Shown here: piece after piece, positions 55,517 to 63,599 of the stretch
How the letters are laid out: each line of letters opens with the position of its first letter
Numbering within the stretch: position 1 is the stretch's first letter
Notes under the pieces: generated by a model
The model's database searches: none
What the model saw: only the letters and a program-made list of their open reading frames with translations
Told to the model about the DNA's origin: nothing
DNA from: Phenylobacterium sp.
Lineage (GTDB): Bacteria; Pseudomonadota; Alphaproteobacteria; Caulobacterales; Caulobacteraceae
Direction: 5' to 3'
NCBI RefSeq assembly: GCF_022402485.1
Contig: NZ_JAKRSA010000028.1
Coordinates: 23,298 to 87,297, forward strand
Length of the DNA stretch: 64,000 nucleotides
Made by a program: the position numbers and the translations under genes

Positions 55517-55574
55517 GGGGCGGTCACCTCGGTCAGGGGTACGCGTTTACGCAGGTGGTAGAAGGCGAGGTGGC

Positions 55575-56669
55575 TTACAGGGCACCGTCCGCCGCCATCT
55601 GGGTATAGGTCGGATCAAAGCGCAGCATCACATTCTCAGGATTCCCCAGGATCTTGTCGCCGGGGAAGCTGATGCCGATGTCATCCACCGACCGGGCACC
55701 CTGGCCAAACAGACCGGCCTGGAAGCTGAACTGCCGGACCTTGTCATTGGCTGTGACAATGTCGGTGCCCATCATCGCCGCCAGGGCATCCTGGGGCGTG
55801 TAGTACATGAAGGTGGTGGCAAGCTGCGCTTCGTAACCCGCGAGGTCGGTGCCCGAAATCTGAGCCATGGCTTCACGGGCGGCCGCACCTTCAGGGGTAT
55901 CGGCGCTCATCAGGGCCATGGTTTCGTACCAGATGCCGGCCAGAGCCTTGCCCAGATTGGGATTGGCTGCCAGGACTTCGGTGGAGACGATCATCAGGTC
56001 GAGGATCTCGCCGGGGATCTGAGTGGAGTTGAACACCTCCACAGCCCCAGGCTGCTTCTTGATTTCCGCCAGTTGCGGGTTCCAGGGGACGACGGCGGTG
56101 GTCTGCGGGGCGGTGAAGGCCGCCACCATGTCGGCGTCGGAGGTGTTGACCACCGACACATCCGTCATGGCCAGGCCCGCGCTCTCCAGGCCCCGGGCCA
56201 GCAGATAGTGCGAGACGGAGTTCTCAACCAGGTTGACCGAGCGACCCTTGATGTCGGCCAGGGTGGCACCGTTCTTGAGCACGATCCCGTCATTGCCGTT
56301 GGAATAGTCGCCGACGATGAGCACCGTGGTGTCCTTGCCCGCGGCGGCGGGAATGGTCAGGGCGTCCATATTGGTGGAGGTCACCCCGTCCAGGGTGCCT
56401 GCAGTGAACTGGTTCAGGGACTCCACGTAGTCGTTCACCTGAACGAGCTTGATGTTCACCCCATACTTGTCCGACCACTTCTTCACGATCCCGGCCTGCT
56501 CGGCATAGGGCCAGGGCATCCAGCCAGCATAGATGGTCCAGCCGATGGTGAACTCCTCGGCGGCCTCGGCACCCTTGGCCGTCTCCTCGGCGCTCTGACT
56601 GCAAGCTGCCAGGGCGAGGCTGCTCGCCGCCGCCACCGCCAGGGTGCGTAATCCCTTGACCCACTTCAT
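55575..56669 (-). CDS. ABC importer substrate-binding lipoprotein, urea carboxylase region type
   Basis: A 364-residue lipoprotein with signal and lipobox (LALAACSQS, lipidated Cys near residue 23). The mature domain starts EEFTIGWTIYAGWMPWPYAEQ, followed by GVTSTNMDALTIPAAAGKD and NLVENSVSHYLLARGLESAG, the fold of nitrate/taurine-type binding proteins. Aromatic residues in WTIYAGWMPWPY look suited to hold a small planar cation such as guanidinium, an inference. Homologues encoded next to urea carboxylase genes form a distinct group (periplasmic protein of the urea carboxylase region). Operator copy 2 lies 53 bases upstream of the start. Confidence 0.9.
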   Translation of the reverse strand: MKWVKGLRTLAVAAASSLALAACSQSAEETAKGAEAAEEFTIGWTIYAGWMPWPYAEQAGIVKKWSDKYGVNIKLVQVNDYVESLNQFTAGTLDGVTSTNMDALTIPAAAGKDTTVLIVGDYSNGNDGIVLKNGATLADIKGRSVNLVENSVSHYLLARGLESAGLAMTDVSVVNTSDADMVAAFTAPQTTAVVPWNPQLAEIKKQPGAVEVFNSTQIPGEILDLMIVSTEVLAANPNLGKALAGIWYETMALMSADTPEGAAAREAMAQISGTDLAGYEAQLATTFMYYTPQDALAAMMGTDIVTANDKVRQFSFQAGLFGQGARSVDDIGISFPGDKILGNPENVMLRFDPTYTQMAADGAL

Positions 56670-56721
56670 GCGGATTCCCCTTCAATCCTCGGCCACGCCG
56701 GCATGACGCGCCCCTGAGAAG

Positions 56722-56747
56722 TATTACATTCAGATGCATTCGTAATA
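56722..56747. promoter_or_regulatory. Operator copy 2: TATTAC-N14-GTAATA, before the binding-protein gene
   Basis: TATTAC (56722-56727), fourteen bases, GTAATA (56742-56747). Arms and spacing are identical to copy 1 at 46479. It lies 53 to 78 bases upstream of the importer operon start (56669, minus strand), where it would overlap the promoter. Confidence 0.75.
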
Positions 56748-56879
56748 TTCCAACCGGCTTGGTGCGGTGCGAAACGCCGGTGTTCCAGACGCCCGGATTC
56801 CAGGCGCCGAACACCTCCCGCGCTCAATTCCTGCGCAGTCTTAGGGCTGGCGCAGGTCCTGGCCTTGCGCCGGACCAGT

Positions 56880-56905
56880 TATTACGAAATGCAGAAATCG
56901 TAATC
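56880..56905. promoter_or_regulatory. Operator copy 3: TATTAC-N14-GTAATC, before the dioxygenase gene
   Basis: TATTAC (56880-56885), fourteen bases, GTAATC (56900-56905): one mismatch in the outermost base. It shares TATTACGAAA and the C before GTAAT with copy 1. It ends 27 bases before the dioxygenase GTG start at 56933. Confidence 0.7.
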
Positions 56906-56932
56906 ACCACGCCCTGACAGCGGAGGCCTTCT

Positions 56933-57937
56933 GTGCGCGCGGATTTTGACGCCATCCCGGTGATCGATATCACGGGCCTCGCCTCGCCTGACCCGGCTGA
57001 GCGGCGGAGGGTCGCGGATCTGATGGGGGCCGCGGCCCGGCAGGTGGGGTTCCTTTATGTGTCCGGTCACGGTCTGAACGAGACCCTGTTCGACGCGCTT
57101 CTTGCCCAGGCCAAGGTCTTCTTCGCCCGTCCGCTGGAACAGAAGATGGCCAGCTATATCGGCGGCTCGACCAATCACAGCGGCTATGTGCCGGAGGGCG
57201 AAGAGGTCTTTCCAGGCGGAACCATTGACCGCAAGGAGGCCTACGACCTCAATCTGGACCTGCCGGACGCCGAGGCGGCGACGCCGATGCTGGGGCCGAA
57301 CCTCTGGCCGCAACAGGCCGGGTTCAAGGCCGCAGCCAGCGCCTATTACGACGCGGTCTCCGAGCTGGCCCAGCGACTGTTCCGGGGGTTTGCCCTAGCA
57401 CTTGATCTGCCTGAGGATCATTTTGAGCCCTATCGCCGGCGGCCCCCCAGCCAGCTGCGCATGATCCATTATCCCTACGACCCGGCCGCCGAGGATCGGG
57501 AGGGCATCGGCGCCCACACCGACTATGAGTTTTTCACGATCCTGCGGGGCACCGCCCCGGGGCTCGAAGTGCTGAATGGTGCCGGCCAATGGATCGATGC
57601 CCCACCCAGACCCGGCTGCTATGTCATCAATATTGGCGACATGCTGGAGGCCTGGACCAATGGTGCCTTCACCGCCACCACCCATCGTGTGCGCAAGGTG
57701 GCCGAGGAGCGCTACAGCTTCCCGTTCTTTGCCACCTGCGACTATGAGACCGTGGTCGAACCCGATCCACGACTGCTCACCCCGGAAACCCCGGCGCGCT
57801 ATGGCCGGCTGATGTCTGGCGAGCACCTGTTTGCCCAGACCGCCCGCACCTTTGGCTATCTGAAAGCCCGCCAGGCCCGGGGAGAACTGGTCATGGCTGT
57901 GGAGACCCCAAGTTTCGGGCGGCAGGACCACCCCTAA
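56933..57937 (+). CDS. Isopenicillin N synthase-like 2-oxoglutarate/Fe(II) dioxygenase
   Basis: A 334-residue non-heme iron oxygenase. The iron ligands are His195 and Asp197 in GAHTDYEFFTIL and His251 in TTHRVRKV; Arg260 with Ser262 (RYSFPFF) would bind the carboxylate of 2-oxoglutarate. The N-terminal IPVIDITGL and the middle KEAYDLNLDLP segments fit the isopenicillin N synthase family, which includes the ethylene-forming enzyme and plant homoarginine-6-hydroxylases, both of which release guanidine. GTG at 56933 has cggaggccttct upstream. Operator copy 3 ties it to the regulator of the carboxylase operon. Substrate is unproven. Confidence 0.88.
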   Translation: MRADFDAIPVIDITGLASPDPAERRRVADLMGAAARQVGFLYVSGHGLNETLFDALLAQAKVFFARPLEQKMASYIGGSTNHSGYVPEGEEVFPGGTIDRKEAYDLNLDLPDAEAATPMLGPNLWPQQAGFKAAASAYYDAVSELAQRLFRGFALALDLPEDHFEPYRRRPPSQLRMIHYPYDPAAEDREGIGAHTDYEFFTILRGTAPGLEVLNGAGQWIDAPPRPGCYVINIGDMLEAWTNGAFTATTHRVRKVAEERYSFPFFATCDYETVVEPDPRLLTPETPARYGRLMSGEHLFAQTARTFGYLKARQARGELVMAVETPSFGRQDHP

Positions 57938-58003
57938 GCCGCAGGCCTGAAAGGCGGGGCCGGGACCTGAGGTTTGCCAGCCCGTCGCGCTTGAGGGGGT
58001 GTT

Positions 58004-58801
58004 TCAAGGCATGGTGCCGATGGCGGGGGCGAACAGGCCCGGCAGTTGCCCCTCAGGATCTTCCAGCTCCAGCAGACTCCAGAGCGCGCCGTAGTCCGTG
58101 GTGAGCTCCCCGTGTTCGACGGAGATTTGAGGGGGCGTCGACCAAAGGCTCTGCCCCTCTCGCCAGGGCAGGGTTGAGTGCCTGATCTGCCAGTCTTTGC
58201 CAATGCGACCATAGCAGATCGGCATGTCCAGCAGGGCGTAGGCGACAGCTCGGTCGCCAGCCGCCAGAGCAGCACTGACGAGGACCGGCAGGGACTGGCC
58301 CTCCGGCAGGGGTGCCGCCCGCGCTTCAATCTGCAGAAAGTGATCTCCGGCCAGGATCAACAGACCCCGCCCTGCCGGTTGTTCAAAGGCGGCCCGCAGG
58401 CCCTGGCTGTCGGGCTCATGCCGCCAGATTTCCTCATATTCGACGTGAATGCCCCCCTCGATCAGGACGTCCCCCTTGATCGCCCAAGTCCCTTCGTCTG
58501 GAACGGGGCCAGGGGGCTGGTAGTCCAGGTCCCGGCGCCAGGCGCACATCTCCGGCGTCACGGTGAGCTGGCCGGCAAACCCCTGAGCCTCGGCCAGGGC
58601 CAGAAGTTCCGCATCAGTAAAGTCTGCGAAGCTGCGGGCGTCCCGCCTGCGGGGAATGTCGATGCTGAGGCGGATATCTCCGTACCAGCTACAGGACTGC
58701 ACCCAGAAAACCCGGCTGGTGTCGTCCAGATCGCCCCCTGGGGCAGTGATCTGCTCGCGCCGCCAAACCCCTGTGACCTCGGCAGGAACCTTGGCGCTCA
58801 T
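58004..58801 (-). CDS. Uncharacterised protein, 265 residues
   Basis: I do not recognise this protein with confidence. It lacks a signal peptide or membrane helix and is rich in strand-like sequence with two similar halves: GVWRREQITAPGGDLDDTSR and FWVQSCSWYGDIRLSI near the start, then TWAIKGDVLIEGGIHVEYEEIWRH and LLILAGDHFLQIEARA in the second half. The alternating pattern suggests two small beta-barrels, somewhat as in HRI1-like or lipocalin-like proteins. Arg/Trp/Glu in EEIWRHEP are distinctive. Convergent with the dioxygenase gene, upstream of nothing related. ATG at 58801 is used. Confidence 0.65.
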   Translation of the reverse strand: MSAKVPAEVTGVWRREQITAPGGDLDDTSRVFWVQSCSWYGDIRLSIDIPRRRDARSFADFTDAELLALAEAQGFAGQLTVTPEMCAWRRDLDYQPPGPVPDEGTWAIKGDVLIEGGIHVEYEEIWRHEPDSQGLRAAFEQPAGRGLLILAGDHFLQIEARAAPLPEGQSLPVLVSAALAAGDRAVAYALLDMPICYGRIGKDWQIRHSTLPWREGQSLWSTPPQISVEHGELTTDYGALWSLLELEDPEGQLPGLFAPAIGTMP

Positions 58802-58864
58802 CAAGGACAGATCTCCAGAGGGGGGTTCGAGTGTCGGGGGTGATCGATGAGCCTCAACAGCGCC

Positions 58865-61231
58865 TCACGGTGCTGGCGTTAGGGTCAGCACCGTCGTGGT
58901 CGCAGCCTCGATCGCCGGACGGCTATAGAGCAGCGGCACATAGTCCCCCCGGACCCAAAGGGGGAACAGGTCGCGGTAGTGCGGGCTGGACGGATCGCCG
59001 GACTGGCCCGGGGTGTTGATCGCCACGCTGTTGTCCCAGGCGCCAACATCCAGAACCATCCGGAATGAAGCCCCCGACACCACCTGGAAATCACTGGACC
59101 GCCATGAGGCTGCCAACGGGCTCAAGCTGGTGCCGGCCATGGGCGCAGGTCCCACGGCCAGCCGCGCGGCGGCGGCGGTGGTCAGGCGAGGTGCCAGGGC
59201 GTGCTCAAAGCGGGCCTGATGCAGATCGCCCCAGGCCCAGGCCGAGGGATCGGCCCCCAGGCGGCGGCTGACCTCCTCGAGGGCCGCGTTCAGGCTGTCC
59301 GCCAGGATCGGGGCGCGCACCTGCGGGGGTGCAGCGATCAGATAATCGCTGATGGCCATTTGGTCGCCGGCGCCGATCAAGGCCTGGACTGCGGCGGGTG
59401 CCGCCGCCTTTACCGTCGTCTCACCCAGGTGCTTGGCCAGCCAGACTTCGTAGAGAGCCGCAGCGGCGCTGTCGGCCTCGGTCCGGCCATTCCAGGCCTG
59501 CAGCAGGCTGATGGCCTGGGCCAGCCTGGGTTCGGGGTCCTTGATGTCCGCCAGCAGCGGGACGAGGGTTTCAGCGGTGATGTTGGTGGGGTCGGTCTGC
59601 AGGGCCATGGCGTCGGCCAGGGTGACCGAGGCATCAGCTGCGAGCACCCTGGCGATCTGGTCCATCCGGGCGGGATTGGTCCACTCGAAGCCGATCACAC
59701 GGTCGGCGGGATGGTCCGCCGGCAGATTGAACTGGTTCGCGGTGGCCAGCCAGCCTTCGGCGGGATTGTAGCGACTGGGCAGATCGGCGGCGGCCATGAA
59801 GCCTTTCCACTCATACCGGCCGTCCCCGGGTACCGGCATTAGCCCATCCCAGCCCTCGCGCACGGGAATACGGCCAGCGGCGATCCAGCCAATATTGCCG
59901 GAGGTGTCGGCATAGACCTGATTTTCGCTTGGGGTTCCAAACCGACCCATGGCCTCGGAGAACGTCCCCCAGTCCTGGGCGGTCATATAGTCGGCTGACC
60001 CGAAATAGGCCGAGGCCCCCGGGTCGCTCCAGACGCTGCGCACCACATAGGCGCGGCGGTTCTGCGGGTCTTCGAAGACCACCGGCCCATGGCGGGTGAA
60101 CTTCAGCTCGACGGTGCGGGGCGCCTGGCCTGCGACCTCAACGGTCTCGGTGACCACCTGCATGGACGCCCAGCCCTGGCCATAGCGGTAGCGGTTGGGG
60201 TCGCTGGGGTCGGTCTCATAGACATAGAGATCTTCCTGATCGGCCGGGAAGATGGTCAGGCCAAAGGCGATAGTTCCATTGTGGCCGATGGAGATGCCCG
60301 GCAGGGCGGGCTCGCCGGCCCCGATGGCCGAAAACCCCGGCGCCTCCATGTGGACGATGTAACGCAGGGAAGGCACGCCATGGGCTCTGTGGGGATCATT
60401 GGCCAGGATCGGCCGCCCGGTGGCCGTGCGTGAAGCCGCCACGGTCCAGTTGTTCGATCCGATGGCGTCGGCGGGAATGTCCTCGGCGATAGCCACCACC
60501 TGGCCCGCCTTGAAAGTCACCCCTTGGGTCGCCAGGCGATAGTCGCCAAGCACCTCGGCAGGAATGGTGCAGGGATCGAGACCCTCGGGGATGGACAGGC
60601 TGTGGGCGGGCTCCAGGCGGCGGTTGAGGGCGTTGGCCTCCAGGCCGGCGGCGCAGGTGATGCGGGCCCGCTCCACCTCGGCGGCGGCGTTGCGCGTCAG
60701 CCCATGGCTGCGAATGCGCACCACATCTTCAGGGGTCCAGAGGTCCGGTGTCGTCCCGGTGATCTGGAACTCTTCCGGCAAGGGTCGGTCGCCGGCGGTG
60801 ATCTCAGCGACATAGGCGTTGATTCCGGCGGTGAAGGCTTCGGTATAGCCTTTGGCCAGGGGCCCATAGGCCGCCCATTCGGCGTCCATATCTCCGCGAT
60901 AAAGAAACAGGCGTGAGGCCCGATCCTGGGCGGCATAGTCCGGGCCGAAGTCCGCCGCCAGCAGGCCCAGGCCACGCTTGCGCCAGAGGTCGATCTGCCA
61001 CAGCCGGTCTCGGGCGACGTTGTAGCCTTGCAGGAAAAAGGCGTCGCGGACGCTCTGGGCATAGATGTGAGAGATGCCCCAGCGGTCGATCAGGATCTCT
61101 GCCGGTGCCTCCAGCCCCGCCACGGTCTGGGTCTGGCGGGCCGGCTCTGCGGCGGCGACGTGCAGGGTGATCCCGGCCAGCGCCAACCCGAGCAGGCTGC
61201 GTCCCACATAGCCTTTTGCAAACCGTCCCAT
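58865..61231 (-). CDS. Penicillin acylase family N-terminal nucleophile hydrolase
   Basis: A 788-residue secreted proenzyme. The signal peptide ends near HVAAAEP. The precursor is expected to be cut before the catalytic Ser of GSNNWTVAASRTATGRPI near residue 259, giving alpha and beta chains; the Asn needed for the oxyanion hole also lies in the GSNNW motif. WGISHIYAQSVRDAFFLQGY near the start and NDPHRAHGVPSLRYIVHME after the nucleophile are family marks. Related enzymes hydrolyse amides of penicillin, or N-acyl homoserine lactones (quorum quenching); the natural substrate is unclear. Confidence 0.92.
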   Translation of the reverse strand: MGRFAKGYVGRSLLGLALAGITLHVAAAEPARQTQTVAGLEAPAEILIDRWGISHIYAQSVRDAFFLQGYNVARDRLWQIDLWRKRGLGLLAADFGPDYAAQDRASRLFLYRGDMDAEWAAYGPLAKGYTEAFTAGINAYVAEITAGDRPLPEEFQITGTTPDLWTPEDVVRIRSHGLTRNAAAEVERARITCAAGLEANALNRRLEPAHSLSIPEGLDPCTIPAEVLGDYRLATQGVTFKAGQVVAIAEDIPADAIGSNNWTVAASRTATGRPILANDPHRAHGVPSLRYIVHMEAPGFSAIGAGEPALPGISIGHNGTIAFGLTIFPADQEDLYVYETDPSDPNRYRYGQGWASMQVVTETVEVAGQAPRTVELKFTRHGPVVFEDPQNRRAYVVRSVWSDPGASAYFGSADYMTAQDWGTFSEAMGRFGTPSENQVYADTSGNIGWIAAGRIPVREGWDGLMPVPGDGRYEWKGFMAAADLPSRYNPAEGWLATANQFNLPADHPADRVIGFEWTNPARMDQIARVLAADASVTLADAMALQTDPTNITAETLVPLLADIKDPEPRLAQAISLLQAWNGRTEADSAAAALYEVWLAKHLGETTVKAAAPAAVQALIGAGDQMAISDYLIAAPPQVRAPILADSLNAALEEVSRRLGADPSAWAWGDLHQARFEHALAPRLTTAAAARLAVGPAPMAGTSLSPLAASWRSSDFQVVSGASFRMVLDVGAWDNSVAINTPGQSGDPSSPHYRDLFPLWVRGDYVPLLYSRPAIEAATTTVLTLTPAP

Positions 61232-61299
61232 GCGCCCGCTCCCTTGTTGTCTTGTTAGGGCCAGCTAATCGGCAGTTGGGGGCGGTGGCAATGCGAGGC

Positions 61300-62091
61300 T
61301 CAGTCCCTGCGGGGCGGCCAGGGGATGAAGCCGGAGGTTTTGCGAATATAGGCGGCGTATTCCGGGCGACGGGTCTCCATGCCCTTTTCCACCGTCGGGG
61401 CGCCGCTGCCCTTGGTCAGCAGGAAGGTGATGATGACCGGGCCGATGAATGACCACAGACCGAGTCCGGTCTCAGCGGCGATCAGATAGAGGCCCCACCA
61501 CAGGCAGGCATCGCCGAAATAGTTGGGGTGACGGGTGTAGCGCCATAGGCCTGTGTCGAGCACCTTGCCCCGGTTGGCGGGGTCGGCCTTGAAGCGATCG
61601 AGCTGCATGTCGCCCACGGCCTCGAAGACCAGGCCAAACAGGGCCAGGGCGACGCCGACCGCTGCCAGGGCCCCAAAGCTCAGCGCGGGCTCCACCTGGC
61701 CCATCTGGACAGGCAGGGCGACCAGCAGCTGCAGGGGCAGTTGTGGGGCGAAGACGAAGATCAGGGCTGAGACTGGAAAGCTCCAGCCGCGGCGGTGGCC
61801 ATCGGCCAGCATCTCCTCATAACGACGGTCCGGGCCGTGCGCCCGCCAGCGGCGCAAAAGGTGAGGTCCCAGACGCAGGGCCCAGGCCGTGGCCAGAAGG
61901 GCCAGCAGCCATCCATGCAGACCAGACCCGCCGCTGAACACCAGGCTGGTCCAGGCCAGTAGGGCCATGCCTGTGGGCCACCAGGCGTCGATGAAGCTCA
62001 CATCCCGCAGGCGGATGGCCAGGGCCCAAAGCACCCCATAGATGGCGGTCAGGATCAGGGCGTTGAGGGCGAGCAGTTGCCAGAGGGGCAC
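61300..62091 (-). CDS. DUF1295 family (steroid 5-alpha reductase-like) membrane protein
   Basis: A 263-residue integral membrane protein with about six helices. The C-terminal YTRHPNYFGDACLWWGLYLI is the defining motif of DUF1295 proteins, with SGAPTVEKGMETRRPEYAAYI at the end, which is also characteristic of isoprenylcysteine methyltransferase and steroid reductase-like families. The enzymatic activity is not known. The start is GTG at 62091 with ggagatcgcct upstream. It follows the DAACS gene (62132-63415) by 40 bases on the same strand and may share its transcript. Confidence 0.88.
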   Translation of the reverse strand: MPLWQLLALNALILTAIYGVLWALAIRLRDVSFIDAWWPTGMALLAWTSLVFSGGSGLHGWLLALLATAWALRLGPHLLRRWRAHGPDRRYEEMLADGHRRGWSFPVSALIFVFAPQLPLQLLVALPVQMGQVEPALSFGALAAVGVALALFGLVFEAVGDMQLDRFKADPANRGKVLDTGLWRYTRHPNYFGDACLWWGLYLIAAETGLGLWSFIGPVIITFLLTKGSGAPTVEKGMETRRPEYAAYIRKTSGFIPWPPRRD

Positions 62092-62131
62092 AGGCGATCT
62101 CCGGGATGGGCCAGCGAAACGGGCTCGCTGA

Positions 62132-63415
62132 TCAGGTTACGCTGGCCACAGCTACAGGGATGCGCGGCTCCTCGTCTTCGAGGTCCTCCGGGGGCTCTGG
62201 CAGCACAGCGGCCACGGCCATATCGGCGGTGACATTGCCGACGGTGCGGAAGATGTCGGGGATCACCTCCACCGCCAGCAGGATGGCCAGGATTTCCAGG
62301 GGCACCCCAAGGGCCACGCAGATCGGCGCCATGCTGGCGAAGAAGGAGATCTGGCCCGGCAGACCGACCGTGCCGACACTGACGGCCAGGGCCACCGTGA
62401 TGGCGGCAACGATCTGACCGGTGCTGGGCTCCAGCCCATAGAGTCTAGCGATGAAGAACGCGACCGCCAGGTTGGCCACCGGACTGGTCATGCGGAACAC
62501 CGCCACAGCAAGGGGCAGGACCACGCCGGTCAGTCGGGCCGAGGCCCCCATCTCATCTCGGGTACGCTCCATCATGGCCGGCAGGCAGGCCAGCGAGCTC
62601 TGGGTGCTGAAGGCCAGGACCTGCACCGGGGCGCAGGCTCTGACAAATCGACCGAAATCCTTGCCGCGCAGGACCGCCACCAGAGTGTAGGGAATGATCA
62701 GGGCACCAATGGCCACGGCTGAGACCATCAGCACGTACTGGGTCAGGGTCCCGGCCGCGTCCAGGCCCGTCCGCAGGCCGATGCCTAGGGCCAGGGCGAA
62801 GACGCCTAAGGGCGCGGCCACCAGCACCCAGCGCACGATGATGATCATCGTCTCCGACACGGCCCGGAAAAAGGTGATCAGCGGATCGCGGAGAGTCCAG
62901 GGCAGGCGCGAGGCGGCAAAGCCGAAAATCAGTCCAAAGACGACGATCTGCAGGATGGCGTCCTCGGCCGCCGCCCGGATGGGATTGGCCGGGGCCAGCG
63001 TCGGCAGCCAGTCTCGGAAGCCGGTGGGATTGGCTGAAATTTCCCCAGGCTGGGCCGCGCTGGTCAGGGCGGCTGCGCCCGCCGGGTCAATGGGCCAGAG
63101 CGCCAGCAGGCCATTCATGGCGCCTGTGCTGTAAAGGGCTGCGGTGAGCAGGACCGCGGCGAAGATCATGAAGGCCCGCGCTGCCAGCTTGCCCGTGGCG
63201 GCCACGTCGGCGGCCGAAGCCACACCGGTAACCAGCAGAGAGAAGACCAGGGGGACGATGGTCATGCGCAGGGCATTCAGCCACAGGGCGCCAATGGCCT
63301 CGAAGGTTTCGGCCCCGTTGGTCAGGGCCGGCGCATTGGCCGCATGGATGCCTGCGCCCAAAAGCAGTCCGCCCACCAGGGCGGCGAGCACAAACAGGCT
63401 GAGGGATCTGTACAT
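62132..63415 (-). CDS. Dicarboxylate/amino acid:cation symporter (second DAACS paralogue)
   Basis: A 427-residue symporter. It begins MYRSLSLFVLAALVGGLLLG and has LRMTIVPLVFSLLVTGVAS near residue 50, a Ser-rich loop FSTQSSLACLPAMM near 270 and NVTADMAVAAVLPEPPEDLE near the end. It differs from the gene at 44943-46241 in the Ser loop (TQSSLACL against TSSSAATL) and in having an acidic C-terminal tail. Start at 63415 has ggagattcctg upstream; a frame from 63673 adds unsupported sequence. Substrate is unknown; several features resemble Caulobacter sodium:dicarboxylate family members. Confidence 0.9.
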   Translation of the reverse strand: MYRSLSLFVLAALVGGLLLGAGIHAANAPALTNGAETFEAIGALWLNALRMTIVPLVFSLLVTGVASAADVAATGKLAARAFMIFAAVLLTAALYSTGAMNGLLALWPIDPAGAAALTSAAQPGEISANPTGFRDWLPTLAPANPIRAAAEDAILQIVVFGLIFGFAASRLPWTLRDPLITFFRAVSETMIIIVRWVLVAAPLGVFALALGIGLRTGLDAAGTLTQYVLMVSAVAIGALIIPYTLVAVLRGKDFGRFVRACAPVQVLAFSTQSSLACLPAMMERTRDEMGASARLTGVVLPLAVAVFRMTSPVANLAVAFFIARLYGLEPSTGQIVAAITVALAVSVGTVGLPGQISFFASMAPICVALGVPLEILAILLAVEVIPDIFRTVGNVTADMAVAAVLPEPPEDLEDEEPRIPVAVASVT

Positions 63416-63599
63416 CAGGAATCTCCGGCTGGTCGGGGAACATGTCACGGCCTGAAGCCAAAGCGCCATCGAAACCCTGCGGGTCAAATCCCAAGACCCC
63501 CGACAGGGCCAGCCCTTGTCCATCTGCTCAAACGCTCTGCGCCAAGGGGGCTGTCGCAGGATCGGAGGACAGGTTTCCCGGCAGGACCAGGGAGACGAC

